Part shown: piece by piece, positions 43,057 through 53,815 of the stretch
Numbering within the stretch: the first letter of the stretch is position 1
Layout: each line of letters begins with the position of its first letter
From: Cervus elaphus
Taxonomy: Eukaryota > Chordata > Mammalia > Artiodactyla > Cervidae
Direction: 5' to 3'
DNA: 64,000 bases
Assembly (NCBI RefSeq): GCF_910594005.1
Contig: NC_057818.1
Coordinates: forward strand, 12,956,501-13,020,500
Program-made: the position numbers and the translations under genes
Notes under the pieces: generated by a model
Databases searched by the model: none
The model's input: the letters and a program-made list of their open reading frames with translations, nothing else
Told to the model about the DNA's origin: nothing

Positions 43057-43275
43057 TGTACGTGCATGCTAGGTCTTTCCAGGTGTGTCTGACTCTGCAA
43101 CCCCGTGGACTGTAGCCTGCCAGGCTCCTCTGTACATGGGATTCTCCAGGAGAGAACACTGGAGTGGGTTGCCATTTCCTCCTCCAAGGGATCTGCCCAA
43201 CCCAGGGATCAAACCTGGGTCTCCTGCATCAGCAGGCGGATTCTTTACCACTGAACCACCACCTGGGAAGCCCCT
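43057..43275 (-). mobile_element. Bov-tA SINE, antisense
   Basis: On the plus strand it starts with the BovA body ('gtctgactctgcaacccc', 'ctggagtgggttgccatttc') and ends with the tRNA head (B-box region 'gatcaaacctggg', 'ttctttaccactgaacc'). 'gatctga' on both sides (near 43048 and 43278) may be a short target duplication. Confidence 0.95.
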
Positions 43276-43474
43276 GTGATCTGACAAAGGATATTTTTTA
43301 ATTGATTTTTAAATATTTTCACATGAAAAAATTTACAAGGACAGAAAAGTGACTTGAGAGTTTGTACTTAACACCATCATTTCATTGGAAAAGACGCAGT
43401 GTTTGGAATCAGGTCCCTCCTGGTTTTTTCAGGACCGTCACAACCCGTGGGAAGGGGCAGTAAAAACGAAAGGT
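43276..43474. other. AT-rich unique sequence
   Basis: 'attgatttttaaatattttc' and 'catgaaaaaatttacaagg' resemble no family I can name. Confidence 0.4.
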
Positions 43475-43665
43475 TAGTGGGGAGGATTCTGGAACCTCTG
43501 GCCCAGTTTGAATCCCAGCTTTACCACTTCCTGGCTGTGTGACCTCAGAAGAGTTCCTTAATCTGTCTGTGCTTTGATTTCCCCCTGTGTAACGTGCAAA
43601 TGAATGCTGTTAAGATGAAATGAGTTTGATGCTTAGAACGGTGCCTGCCTGGCCCTTGGAAAGTC
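43475..43665 (+). mobile_element. MIR SINE, sense, nearly full length
   Basis: 'ctttaccacttcctggctgtg', 'tgacctcagaagagttcc', 'ttaatctgtctgtgctttg', 'gttaagatgaaatgag', 'gaacggtgcctgcctgg' follow sense MIR. Confidence 0.9.
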
Positions 43666-44977
43666 CTTACTGTCTAGATTCATCTCATGTCTTAGAGCTG
43701 ATCATCAAGTCCTTGTGGGGGCCTGGTACGCTGGTACGTGCTAACTGCTATGGGGTCCCAGTCAGGGGGGCTTCAGCCCCTGCCTGGAGATGCTTCTCCC
43801 AATAGTCATCTGTTGCCATGTGACCAACAGCTCCCAAACTCAGAGAAGAAAAGAACCACCAGGTTGCTGTTGCTCACGCATCTACAGTTTGGATGATGTT
43901 GGCTCCCCGCGTAGCCTGGGTTCCGCTCAGCACTGTGGTTGCGCCCCAACACCAAGCGTCTGGGGGAGAGAGCTGGGCAGGAGCCCAGCACCCTCACGCC
44001 GGGCTGCCTGGTCACTGGGCCCCCACCCCCGCCAGACTCCATCAGTGGCGGCTGCCCCCAGGCCCCTGCCCCTGCAGTCCAAGGGAAGGGAGCAGAACTG
44101 GAAGGTTCTGGAAGAGCTGTGGGGTGGGGAGGACCACTGTGGCGCTTTTGGAAAACAGAACCTGTTCTTGCGACATGAAGGGTCAGGGCTGGACGGGTTC
44201 CTGCAGGTCACTGGGCCCCATCGCACACCCGCCTTCACAGATGGGAAAACAGGCTCTGAGAGACAGCAAAGCGGAAGAAGCTCAGGGTCACAGACTTCCC
44301 CTGCTGAAACCCGACAGTCCCCTCCTGGGGAGGAGGAACTGCGTCACCTTTGTCACCGTAGCCCCCCCCCCGCCCCCCCATAAGGACCCCTGGATCAGAT
44401 TCCTGGCCAGCCGCCTCCCCTGACCCCCAGGCCAGGACCTACAGGGTCGCTTGGCCCTACAGTGTCTCTCCCCTGCTGACCTTACAGAGAGCGCTCAGTC
44501 ACTGCTAGACCTGCTGCCCGAGCCTCACCCACGCCAGGGGGCCAGGTCCTGCCAGGCCGGGCACCAGGGGTCAGCAGCACCTCCCCTTCCCAGCCCCGAC
44601 CCCGGCCCCGGCCCTGCAGGAGTGGGAAGGATGGGGGTGCCGGCCACCTGGGCCCCCACCCCACCCCAGAGGGCACAGGAGGCCCGGAGGGCTGGCTTCC
44701 TGAGCCCCCCACCTGCTGGAGCTGCCGTGCAGCTCCGGGGAAGAGCCGGATAAAGGCCCAGCGGGGGCCCTTTCCCCACAAAGGAGGCCCACAGAGGCCT
44801 CTCCTCTCCCGCCCAAACACTCCAAACGCCTTTCAAGCTCCCGGCAGACGGCAGGCTATTCAGAGGCAAGGGAGGAGGTAACCACCGCACGGAATGGGGT
44901 GGGAGGCGCCTCCGCCGTCTTCCAGCAACCCCGAGGCACATCCATTCACTTTAGGAGAACTAAACAAAAACCCCCAC
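43666..44977. other. Unique sequence, weak LTR-like remnant at about 43798-43895
   Basis: 'tctgttgccatgtgaccaac' followed by 'aactcagagaagaaaag' recalls an old antisense LTR-like repeat. The rest is GC-rich with overlapping open frames on both strands and no domain. Confidence 0.35.
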
Positions 44978-44992
44978 GTTCTAGAATATTCC
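44978..44992. promoter_or_regulatory. Heat-shock-element-like motif
   Basis: TTC-TA-GAA-TA-TTC gives three alternating pentamers (TTC 44979-44981, GAA 44984-44986, TTC 44989-44991), a perfect canonical HSE for heat-shock factors. About half a match is expected by chance in 64 kb, so the support is modest. Confidence 0.25.
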
Positions 44993-45559
44993 TGCTCAGA
45001 GACGGGGTGAGGGGGGCCTTTCTGGGCCCTGCAGGGTGTGCACTGGGGAGGGGAGCAGAGAGAGGCAATGGGGCTCCCCGCCCCCCCACCCCACCCTGGG
45101 GGTCCTGTGGGCCCCGCCCACCTCTCCTGTGATTTACGAGGCTGCCCCCCCTCCCAGGCGCACAGCTGCCCCTTCCTTCTGGGGATCCAGCCCCGTCCCA
45201 GGCCTCCTGCCGCTGACCTGACCGGATGGATGGGCACCAAGGAGACTGTCCCCTGCTGCCCACCGCCGCCCCCGCCCCCAGACACACACAGGAGACGCTG
45301 GGCCTCCAGGATCCTAACCTCCACATGGGACAGGCATTCAGTGATGGGCTGAGGGGGGCGGGGGGTCGTTGTCCCAGCCCCTCCTGGGGCCAGAGGCTCG
45401 GACGGCACTGCTGTTTTAACACTTGAACCCTGCCGTCTGCCCCTGCTCCCTGCCACCCCCCCCCACCCCCGCCCCAGCTCCCTGCATCCCTGGAAAGAGC
45501 TGCCTCCTGGGAATCAAACCAATCCTAGTTGAAGTCCTAGCACATCCCTTCGGTTGCCA
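44993..45559. other. GC-rich unique sequence with C-runs
   Basis: Contains C-rich tracts (45080-45100, 45455-45475) and G-rich 45350-45366. No gene is supported. Confidence 0.4.
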
Positions 45560-45655
45560 GCAAAGGCTGTTCTGCACTGTGGTTTTCTCATCTGTAAAGT
45601 GGAGGTCAACCCTGCCGGCCTCCAGGACCAGTGAATGAGATTAATGCAGGAGGTG
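45560..45655 (+). mobile_element. MIR fragment, sense
   Basis: 'tggttttctcatctgtaaag' then 'tggaggtcaaccctgcc' and 'gtgaatgagattaatgc' fit sense MIR. Confidence 0.75.
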
Positions 45656-45989
45656 CCTGCCCAGGTCCCTGGGAATGCAGGTCTCAGCTCCCCTGGGTGT
45701 CCCCAGGGCCCACGGATGACACAGGACGACAGTAGGGCTGGGGTCAGGGTGTCACCACCGCAGGAGTCGGGCCTCAGCACAGCCTGGGCTCCTGGTTGGT
45801 GCTAAGGCAGGGCCCCCTGGCCTGGGGACACAGAGTGGCCCTGGGAGGGGCTGCCCAGTCTGGGCATGAGCTGGCCCCGGGCCTCAGTCCCCCTGGGCTG
45901 CCGGGGCATCTCTCGACAGGGCAAAAGCCGCTCGGTAACGAGCCCCAGGGGCGCTGCGGGGCGCCTGGGAGAGGGCAGGCCCCGGTTCA
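45656..45989. other. Unique sequence
   Basis: No feature recognised. Confidence 0.4.
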
Positions 45990-46165
45990 CTGGTGCCAAG
46001 GCTCATTAAGCCTGCCGTTCAGATGGGGATTAGGCGGGAGCCAGCCCGCGATTCCTTGGGTTTGGTTATTAAAGGCTCCTTGCAAGGTAAACACCAGGCG
46101 CTTCCTTTCAAAGCCGCACCTGCTAATTAGAGGGCAAGGAACTCATTAAAACTGTAACTCGGGGG
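45990..46165. promoter_or_regulatory. Strong candidate enhancer island
   Basis: A repeat-free block with an unusually dense set of developmental motifs. These are GGATTAGG (46027-46034, OTX/PITX-like), TTATTAAA, GTAAACA (46087-46093, FOX), CTTTCAAAG (46105-46113, TCF/LEF-like), CACCTG E-box, palindromic CTAATTAG (46123-46130, homeodomain) and TCATTAAAA. CpGs are retained ('ccagcccgcgattcc'). This is the profile of a conserved developmental enhancer. Conservation is inferred. Confidence 0.45.
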
Positions 46166-46498
46166 CTGCCTGGGAAGAAGGGCTGGGGGAGGGGAGGCTG
46201 GGTGGTGTGTGGGCAGGACCCAGGGCGTAGCATCCCTCCCTGGGAAGGGGGACAGACGCCTTCCTCCATCGTGGTCTCAAAATGCAGGTGCCAGACCCCC
46301 TTCTCCAAGGGGCTTCACTTGAGAGCCCAAGCCTGGCCCCTGGACTGCCAACTGTCATTCCTTCGCTTTTGCCCCCCACCTACTGGAGCTCTGCTGTCTC
46401 CTGGGAGTCCACGTGTTCTTCCTGTGACAGTGAGGGGTGGAAAATAACAGGGGCAAAGCCATATTTGGGGATTTTGGGGGGGCGGGCTGGAGCGGGTT
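46166..46498. other. Unique sequence
   Basis: No feature recognised. G-rich near 46470-46495. Confidence 0.4.
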
Positions 46499-46616
46499 GG
46501 TTTTTTTGGCCACACTGTGGGGCATACAGGATCTTGGCTCCCCGATCAGACCTCAAACTCATGCCCCCTGCAGTGGAAGCATGGAGTCCTAACCACTGGC
46601 CCACCAGGGAAGTCCC
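46499..46616 (-). mobile_element. CHR-type tRNA-Glu SINE
   Basis: 'tttggccacactgtggggc', 'aggatcttggctccccgatc', 'catggagtcctaaccactgg' and 'cccaccagggaagtccc' mark a short minus-strand CHR SINE. Confidence 0.9.
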
Positions 46617-46644
46617 AGGTCTTTTTTTTTTTCTACAAATGCCT

Positions 46645-47070
46645 GCTGTTCCAGGCCGAATGACAGTCCCCACGATGTCCATGCTCCCATCCACAGAACC
46701 CCTGTGTATGTGATCTGACAGGGCGCAAGGGACGTCCTGAGTGTGATTCAGTTAAGGATCTGGCAGTGGGGATCCTGGATTATCCGGCTGGGACCAGTGT
46801 CATCCTGGGGGTCCTCGTAAGAGGAGGTGGGGAAGGATTTCACAGAGAAGGAAGTAGGATGTGTGATGGCAGAGGTCATAGATGGGATGACATGAGGAAG
46901 GGGCCCCAAGCCAAAGGATGCAGGTGCAGGTAGAAACCAGAAACTACGAGAAGACAGAGTCTCCCCCGGAGTCTCCCCAGGAGGAGCCAGACCTGCCCAC
47001 ACCTGATTTTAGCCCCAGAAGACCTGTGTCAGACGTCCGCCCTCCAGACTATGAGAGAATGAAGTGGCGA
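46645..47070 (+). mobile_element. MLT1/MaLR-type LTR, sense, near full length
   Basis: Sense landmarks: 'ccatgctcccatccacagaac', 'gattcagttaaggatctggc', 'ggattatccggctgggacc', 'gggtcctcgtaagaggagg', 'ggagccagacctgcccacac', 'gattttagccccagaagacc', 'cgccctccagactatgag'. A solo LTR with no viral gene. Confidence 0.8.
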
Positions 47071-47619
47071 TGTTGGGAGGACTGAGTTTGTGGTCACTGT
47101 TGCCGAAGCCTCTGTCGAGTGACTGGCACCCTGCTCGGGAGGTCCCTCCCCTCCAGTCCTTGAGGGGAGGCCTGGCCCAGCACTGCTGACGGGCAGGCCC
47201 AGTCAGGGCTCTCAAAGCTCTCGGGGAGGGATGCTCGCTGTGCGGCGGTGTCCGTCTCTGCTGGACTGGGGAGGGGTTACACGTGGGCAAGAGGTGGGCA
47301 CCTGTGTGCTTGCTGCATTATTTTCTATGTCTGAGATATTTAATTATTTAAAATGTTTGTAAGGGACGGGCGCCTGGTCCCAAATTCTGTACCCTCTCTC
47401 AGCCTCCTCCTCGCCCTCTCTGGCAAGCCTCAGTGGCAGCCTGTGAGCCCTGGGGGCCTGGGGCCACCACTGCCCTTGCTTGGGTCAGGCCCTCGGGGGA
47501 GCTGAGCCCGGCAGGGAGTTGGATCACCCAGGGCCCCAGGGAGCCGTCAACTGTTCACATTTCCCAGCCTGGCTGCAGAGTAGGGACCAGTCCAGCCAAC
47601 CAGATGGCAGGCAGAGTGA
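47071..47619. other. Unique sequence
   Basis: No feature recognised. AT-rich 47310-47365 lies in otherwise ordinary sequence. Confidence 0.4.
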
Positions 47620-47740
47620 CCAAGTGCCTAGCCTGCTGTGTGACCTTTGACTGAACACCTAACCTTTCTGAGCTCAGGCTTCTCTTGTAGAAAACAAGGA
47701 CAGACTTCTGGTCTTTGCATCTCTCCAGATTGTAAGGTGC
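47620..47740 (+). mobile_element. MIR fragment, sense
   Basis: 'cctgctgtgtgacctttgac', 'cctaacctttctgagctcag' and 'gtagaaaacaaggac' follow sense MIR, diverged. Confidence 0.65.
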
Positions 47741-48279
47741 AGGAAGTACGGACTCAGGGTCTCCCCGTCCGGTAGACACCTGGGATTTAATGAGCGTGTG
47801 TGTCAGGCCCTGGGACCTCTGGATGAAAGGGGTGTGGCCACTTGAGTCACCTTTACGGTGAATCCCTGGGTGCCCCCCTGGGTGCCTCCTGCTTTGACGT
47901 GGAGCCTCAAGGCTGGACCAGTTTGGCAGCCTGTGAAGTCTCTCAGCTGCTCTGCTCTGGGTCCTGGGGGTCGGGCGAGGACCACTACAACCCCTTTCCT
48001 GGACTCGTGGACCTGGACAGGGAGAGATCTAGACTCTCAGTCACATCCGGCCGGCGGGGCAGGTGGCAGAGAGGACACTGACCTAGAGGTGGGAAAACGC
48101 AACCCCGCCGCACGCCGTCTTCTGGGGCCGCGTCTCCGCGGGCCACGAGATGGAGCTGCTGCTCCATGCACCCCTGGGTCTGTGTGCCCACGTTCGGGTT
48201 TATGGGCCCGCTCGTGTAACTCCTTCTCCAGCTTCCAAATAATGTTAAAACTAGCCCGAGTGTGTGATGAGTACATGCC
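47741..48279. other. Unique sequence
   Basis: A small local duplication 'gggtgcccccctgggtgcc' lies near 47869. No gene. Confidence 0.4.
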
Positions 48280-48492
48280 ATGCGCTCAGTCACTCAGTTG
48301 TGTCTGACTCTCTGCGACCCCACGGACTGTAGCCCGCCAGGCCCCTCTGTCCACGGGATTCTCCAGCAAGAACACTGGAGTGGGTTACCATTTCCTCCTC
48401 CAGGGGATCTTCCCGACCCAGGGATCGCACCCGCATCTCCTGCGGCTCCTGTATGGGCAGAAGATTCTTTACCACTGCGCCACCTGGGAAGC
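48280..48492 (-). mobile_element. Bov-tA SINE, antisense
   Basis: BovA body first ('cagtcactcagttgtgtctg', 'ctggagtgggttaccatttc'), then the tRNA head ('gacccagggatcgcacccg', 'ttctttaccactgcgcc'). It carries a small insertion before the head ('ggctcctgtatgggc'). Confidence 0.95.
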
Positions 48493-48495
48493 TGT

Positions 48496-48635
48496 GTACT
48501 TTATACCTAACTCATGGAATCTTCCAGCGTCTCTGCAAAACAAGGGCGACCCTTGGCCCACTTTCCAGATGAGGCAGCAGAGGCTCAGAGAGGTGGAGAG
48601 ACTTGCCCCAGGTCTCACAGGAGGATTCTCAGCCA
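48496..48635 (-). mobile_element. MIR SINE, reverse orientation
   Basis: 'actttccagatgaggcagcag', 'aggctcagagaggtggagag', 'cttgccccaggtctcacagg' follow reverse MIR. It abuts the Bov-tA, which may have landed in it. Confidence 0.8.
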
Positions 48636-49204
48636 GCTCTGCTGGTTCGGAAGCCAGAGCTCTTGGCGTGCCTCCCCTGCACTCCCCCCCACCCCCCCGC
48701 CCCATCTTCTCCTGGGAGCCTGGGCAGAGCTGTCTGGGGGCCGAAGGAGTCACTGCCCTGCTGCCCTCAGCCCCTCGTAAAGCACTTGTCTGGCTTGTCT
48801 GCCGTCACTGCCTCCCCCATCCCTGCCTGTGAGCGCAACCCCTCTTCTCAGCTTCCCTCCCAGGGGGTCCTTTCCTCCTGTCTCTGCTCCTCTGCTGATT
48901 CCAGGAGGCTGAGCTGGAGGGTGAGCTTTGAAGGGCAGGGGCGTGGGGTGAGGTGGGGTGGGGTGGGACCCTCAGGCAGGAGCCCTTAACTGGGGCTCTG
49001 GGACCCCCCTTCTGGAGACCCCAGACCCTCTCAGCTGCACACACCAGCCAGGTATCAGGTGCCGGGGAGCCCCTGCCCCGAGCCGATGGGCCCTCCAGGG
49101 CCCCAAGCCCGCTGAGGCAAAGACGGCATTGACAGGGACTCATTCTGCAAAAGCCCGGGAGGGCGGAGGGAGGGCTCGTAGGCGGAGGCCAGGCTGTCTT
49201 AGCT
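48636..49204. other. GC-rich unique sequence
   Basis: C-runs near 48685-48705 and a GTGGG-type short repeat near 48947-48966. No gene. Confidence 0.4.
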
Positions 49205-49300
49205 TTGTTTCTGAGGGAGGGAAGCAGACAAGTTCAATCCACTTTTTTAATAAACAAGGCCTTTGATCTGCAAAAATGAGTAATTAGCAGGGAGCCAGTG
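49205..49300. promoter_or_regulatory. Strong candidate enhancer island with TCF/LEF site
   Basis: A compact repeat-free AT-rich block: FOX word ATAAACA (49250-49256), an optimal TCF/LEF word CCTTTGATC (49260-49268) and a homeodomain word TAATTAGC (49281-49288) within 40 bp. This points to a Wnt-responsive or patterning enhancer. Inference from motifs only. Confidence 0.4.
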
Positions 49301-49745
49301 AGTTGGCACCTTGGCAGCTGCGGGCTGGCTGAGCACACAGGCAGGGCCTCTCCGGGGCGGCTCCCGTGCAGACCAGGCTCCTGAAGATGCTGGGGCGCCT
49401 GTTTTTTTTGGGGGGGTATGTCATCAGGGACAGGGAGCCATGAGCCCCGGGGGGTGCCTGGCTCCTCTGCGCCAGGAGACCTTGGAAGCCACCTTCCTCT
49501 CCAGCCTCAACTTCCCCGTCTGTAGAGTGGGTGTATTCACCCTTCACTCAGGAGGCCTGTGTGAGATGCGGCCTCGAGGTGAACAGAGTGAGGTGAAGTC
49601 CCTCTGGTCTCCACGCTTGCTCCGGATGCTCACCCATCAGCGGGGTGACCCTGCGGCTGCAGGAGAAGGCGGCCCCTGGGCAGCACGTCCCCTGCTCCGT
49701 CCTGTCCAGAGCTGCCCACACAGTCACTTCCAGGATACCTGGGCG
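49301..49745. other. Unique sequence, weak MIR at about 49500-49560
   Basis: 'cttccccgtctgtagagtgg' recalls sense MIR but is isolated. No gene. Confidence 0.35.
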
Positions 49746-49759
49746 CCTCCCCCTGCTGG
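49746..49759 (-). promoter_or_regulatory. CTCF-like motif, reverse
   Basis: CCTCCCCCTGCTGG followed by CCA fits the reverse CTCF consensus with one mismatch (T for G at the third base). Occupancy unknown. Confidence 0.35.
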
Positions 49760-50814
49760 CCAGGCCTGGTTTCCGAGGGCGGCTTATCCATCCTCAGGCC
49801 ACCCCTCTTAGTGAGCTACAGAGTCAAGGGAAGGCTCTGGGGCTATTAGTTTGTCTTCTTCTCCATCAGCCCCGCTAGGCATCCTAAATAATCTGAGTGT
49901 GAAGTTTCTAAGCTCAACCTTCAGGTGGCACCCTCTCCAGTGGATGGGTCCCCCTTAAGGACGCGTGGAGCCCCCTGCCACCACCCCGCCGCCGGGTGGC
50001 TGTCCGTTCTGAAGGATAGCCACAGTAATAACAGCTCTGCCAGAGATGGGGAGGAAGCGGAGAAAGGATCACCCGCCACTTAGAGTCAGAAACCCCGAGG
50101 CCCATGGAGGGCAGAGGCCGGGTGTGAGCCTCAGGCTGCGCTGGGCACCGGTGGGCACTTCCTTCCGCCCCCACGGCCAGTGAGTGCTTGGGTGGAGTTC
50201 TCTTCTCCCCTCAGGGAGCCCGTCAAGAGCTCCCTGCCTGCTCCCCGGCCGGCGTGGGAGATTCTGGGGCTGGCCTCACCCCCCACCAGGCGGCTCTGGG
50301 AGGATGGCCAGGGTGGGGCTCACGGCCTGGACAAGGCAAGACCGAGGTCTTCCTGGGACCTCAGTGTCTCGGGGCTGTGACAGAATGGGGCAGCGGGACT
50401 GCTCCTGACTCATGTGCGACCTGGGGTCCTTCTAGAAGTCTCTGGGCTGTGCCTCGGGCCTTGGTGAGCCACTGGGGTGTTTGGGGTCGTCCTTGAACCC
50501 TTTTCCCGCTCTATGGGACTCCATGGTGCCTGGGGCTGGGCTGCTGGGTTTTGAGCCTGTGTGTCTTCACATTCTCATTCAACCAGAGTTTACGAAGCCT
50601 GGTTTTGAGCCAGGAGGTTGACAAGGGTTTGCCCAGGACGCTTCCAGATTGAGTGTCTGACTTCAAAGACGGAACATCCGAGGTGCCAGTGGTAAGGGAG
50701 TCCCCGGGGGGAACAGAGGTGTGGGGCAGGGTCAGCGCACCCGTCGCCTTGGTGAATCGGGCTGGACCAGGCAGGTCCAGCTGCTGGACCAGGCGCTACT
50801 GAACACAGGCAGTG
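49760..50814. other. Unique sequence
   Basis: No repeat or exon is supported over about 1 kb. Confidence 0.4.
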
Positions 50815-51165
50815 CATCACACGTGCACGCCCACACACTCCCACACGTGTGCGCAGGAGCACACCGCATGCTCACATACCAGGTACGTGGGCGCACACAA
50901 CCCCACGCCAGAGCCACACATTTCGTTCACAGGTACCCACATACATATATGCACACGTGCCTGTGCACACCCCTGCGTGCTTACACAATGCAGTTCATGT
51001 GTATACGCACACTTATTTAGTGGTGCGTGCATGTACACGTGTGCACATACACATGCCACATAGACACAGGAGTGTGCATACTCACTCATAGGCATGCACA
51101 CAGAGATCCATGCCTCCGTGTGCACATCCACACGTGTACACATGCGTGCACACATGCCCCAGGTC
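50815..51165. repeat. Degenerate CA/CACGTG-rich array
   Basis: About 350 bp of imperfect alternating purine-pyrimidine DNA (words such as 'cacacgtgtgcgc', 'gtacacgtgtgcac', 'cacacgtgtacacatgcg'). It resembles the CA parts of the array at 15.5 kb but lacks that array's 50-bp unit. The histidine/threonine-rich frames over it are not genes. Z-DNA potential is high. Confidence 0.85.
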
Positions 51166-51884
51166 TGCCCCCAGCATCTGGGGGCTGGGGGCAGCGGACA
51201 GAGACTCGTGCCCACCCTCCATCTTCTGTCCGGCACTGAGGCCCGCATGACACGAGGCTCCCACACGTGGACACCCAGCCTGCTGGCCCAGATTCCAGCC
51301 ATGCTGCCCTTTGACGGCCCTTCTGGAGGGCTCTCTTACGGGGCGGTTCTCTCAGGAGGTGCACTGGAGGGAGGCCTGCATGGCTCTGAGTGTGGACTTG
51401 GGTGTGCAAGCAGGGACCCCAGGGTCCCGGAACGGGGGGCAGAGTCTGAGGGCAGAGTGGCGGTGGGGTGTGGCCCATGGAGCCTCCTGGGCGCAGGGCC
51501 AGAGGAAGGGTGGGCTCTTCACACAGGGTGTGGGGGTCCTTGGTGCCCGGGTCCCAGGCGACGCTGACATACATCAGTGCCTGAAACCTGTTTCACAAAA
51601 TGCTATTTTTACTACATAGGGTGCCTGCCAGTTTTTTTTTTTCCTATTCCATTCCCTTTAAAAAAAAATTGCTCTCATGTGGGACGCATCCGGAGTTTGA
51701 GAAGCGGGAGGCGGACGACATTTCAGGTTCCTCTCCCCTCAGAGATTTGGGGATGCTGGAGACTTCCCTGAGCTCCCATTCATCTCTGCAGTGAGACAGA
51801 GATTACGCAAACAAAGCCGGCTCTTCCGCGCCTTCCCAACCCTTCCCGATCACGCCAGCCCCTCCGCTCGCGAGGTGCCGGTGG
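51166..51884. other. Unique sequence
   Basis: No gene is supported. T-run and A-run near 51633-51668. Confidence 0.4.
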
Positions 51885-51960
51885 TGGTTTTCCTTTTTCA
51901 TGATGATCAAAAGGAATGTGGCGTCAAAATAAAGATCTGGAAAGCGGGTGTGGGACTGAG
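51885..51960. promoter_or_regulatory. Candidate regulatory block
   Basis: TCF-like GATCAAAAGG followed at once by a TEAD/M-CAT word GGAATGTGG, then 'gcgtcaaaataaagatc', in a short AT-rich repeat-free block. Inference only. Confidence 0.25.
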
Positions 51961-52324
51961 GGAGGGCCCCTCCTGTTCCTGGAGCCTCCCGCTCCCAGGC
52001 TCCCCGTCCTTCCCCCGTCCCGGGAGTCAGGGCCCTTTGCCTCCCCCAGAAGGGGTGACGCACCCTCACCCCCCAACCCCAGCCCGTCTTATGCTCGCTT
52101 TATTCTCCTTTTGATCGTCACACTATTACATCTTCACCCCTCTGTCTCTCTAGACTTGGCCTTCATCTTCTTGCCTCACCTCTAACCAGCTGTTTGTGTG
52201 AAGTTGCTTAATGTCTTTGTACCGTGGGGGTCCCTGAGTGCCCTCTGAATTTCCCGGGGTGTCCTGGGGGACGGTGTTGTGAGAAGGTTAGTGGTACAGA
52301 CCAAGGATGATGGCAAGCATGACA
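51961..52324. other. Unique sequence
   Basis: Pyrimidine-rich. No feature recognised. Confidence 0.4.
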
Positions 52325-52515
52325 GCATCTGGGTGCAGAGCCAGTGCGCTGTGACCTGGGGCGGCTGACTTACCAGCTCTGTGCCTTGGTCTCCTCATCC
52401 ATGAAGTGGGCAAGTGATACAGTAGCACCTGCCTCATAGGCGTGTTAGGAGGATCACGCCAGTCAAGATGTATCAAGTGTTTGAACAGTGCTTGGCACAT
52501 AAGTCAAATGACATT
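52325..52515 (+). mobile_element. MIR SINE, sense, nearly full length
   Basis: 'gcggctgacttaccagctctg', 'gccttggtctcctcatccatg', 'cctgcctcataggcgtgttag', 'gaacagtgcttggcacat' follow sense MIR to its end. Confidence 0.9.
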
Positions 52516-52564
52516 AAGTAGTTATCTCAAGGAATATAAAATCATCCGGGCTTTCCTAAGCAGC

Positions 52565-52735
52565 TTCTGAAGGCCAGGTGGTGTTCTGAGTACGTATGTC
52601 TTTTTTTTTTTTCCTTTCTTGTGAAGCAGGTACTGTCATGATCATTTTACAGGTGAGGAAACTGGGGCCCAGAGAGGTTTAGTAACTTCCCTGGGGCCAC
52701 ACAACCCACAGGGAAAGAGTCACTGCCTGACTCTA
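52565..52735 (-). mobile_element. MIR SINE, reverse orientation
   Basis: 'cattttacaggtgaggaaac', 'ggggcccagagaggtttag' and 'ggggccacacaaccc' follow reverse MIR. A poly-T of about 12 near 52601 interrupts it. With the preceding copy it forms an inverted MIR pair. Confidence 0.85.
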
Positions 52736-53450
52736 GGCAAGCTTTAATAAGTGGAGGCTACTGTCGACCTCCTGATTGTTACTGATACGGTGGTGGCTTA
52801 AGAATGAAATAAGATGACATGTGCAGAGTGCGGCCAGGCGTGTGGTGGGCTGGGTCACAGCTCTACCCACTGGCATCCCACTCTGATCCTTCAGGCAGGG
52901 GCCCCGTGAGGTCAGCATGGGGGTGTCTGTGCCCCCAGGTGACCGAGGCTGACCCAGGTGGCCGCTGTGGCCTGAGTGAATGTCGTGTGGGGTCACAGAG
53001 GTCACTTGCAGCTGCTTCCCCTCCCGCAGACCGGCCAGCAGCCGGGAGTCACTCCCCGCCCCCACCCAATGATGTGTTCTGGGGTCGACCTGGGTGTGAT
53101 GCCAGGCTAGCAGTCCTGTCACTTCCATCCTGGGGCTTCGTTCTCTCCTGGGAGAGGGGCATGCATTGTCTGCGCCGGCCCGGGGTCTGCTTCCGTGTCT
53201 CCCGAGATTTCTCTGGACCAACTGTTGGCAGAGCTGACCCAGCCGCGCAGGACTTGCCTGTGTGCCGTGCCCATTCCGGAAGCTCCTGTCTGCATTTCCC
53301 ACGTTTACTTTTCCCCTTTTCCACCTCAATCAGGACTCACTCCAGTCAATTATTCCCTCCAGATCTTTTCAGGGAAGACAGCAGTGCAAAGCCACGAAAA
53401 TCGCTCTTCTCGAGGTTCCTCCCGTTATTAGATTTCTCTCCCTGGAAATG

Positions 53451-53452
<2 letters not shown>
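52736..53452. other. Unique sequence
   Basis: Frames of 198 and 227 codons overlap on opposite strands without domains. No gene is supported. Confidence 0.4.

Positions 53453-53488
<36 letters not shown>
53453..53488. repeat. (GT)n microsatellite
   Basis: Eighteen GT units followed by 'acacgcacacgc' and a GA-rich stretch. Probably polymorphic. Confidence 0.95.
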
Positions 53489-53734
53489 ACGCACACGCTT
53501 AGGGAGAGAGAGAGAAAATGAAAGATTCTTTCTAATCTTTCCCTTTCTTCTTTTTAAGAGAGTAAGCTTAGAATCCTTTGCAGGTCAGACTCTTAGATTT
53601 TTGACTTGTGTCTTTCCATCATAAGATGGTGTTTGGATTTTCATTTTTGATGACTTCTGTCTTTGCCTGTGGATCTGGAATGAGTGGCTCTGTAATTACC
53701 TCTTCCAACCTTTTCAAATGTCAGCGGCAAGAGG

Positions 53735-53815
53735 CCTGGAACTTTCCTCATCGTGCTGTGAATCTCCAGTGCCTAGAACAGTGCCTGGCATTTATTGGGG
53801 CAGGGGCCCGATAAT
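53735..53815 (+). mobile_element. L2 3' end fragment
   Basis: 'gtgaatctccagtgcctagaac' (core 'ccagtgcctagaacagtgcc') then 'tggcatttattggggc' matches the end of sense L2. Confidence 0.65.

Noticed and set aside
50812..51302. Open frames rich in His, Thr, Cys and Val
   Set aside because: Same cause: alternating purine-pyrimidine DNA at 50815-51165 removes stop codons.
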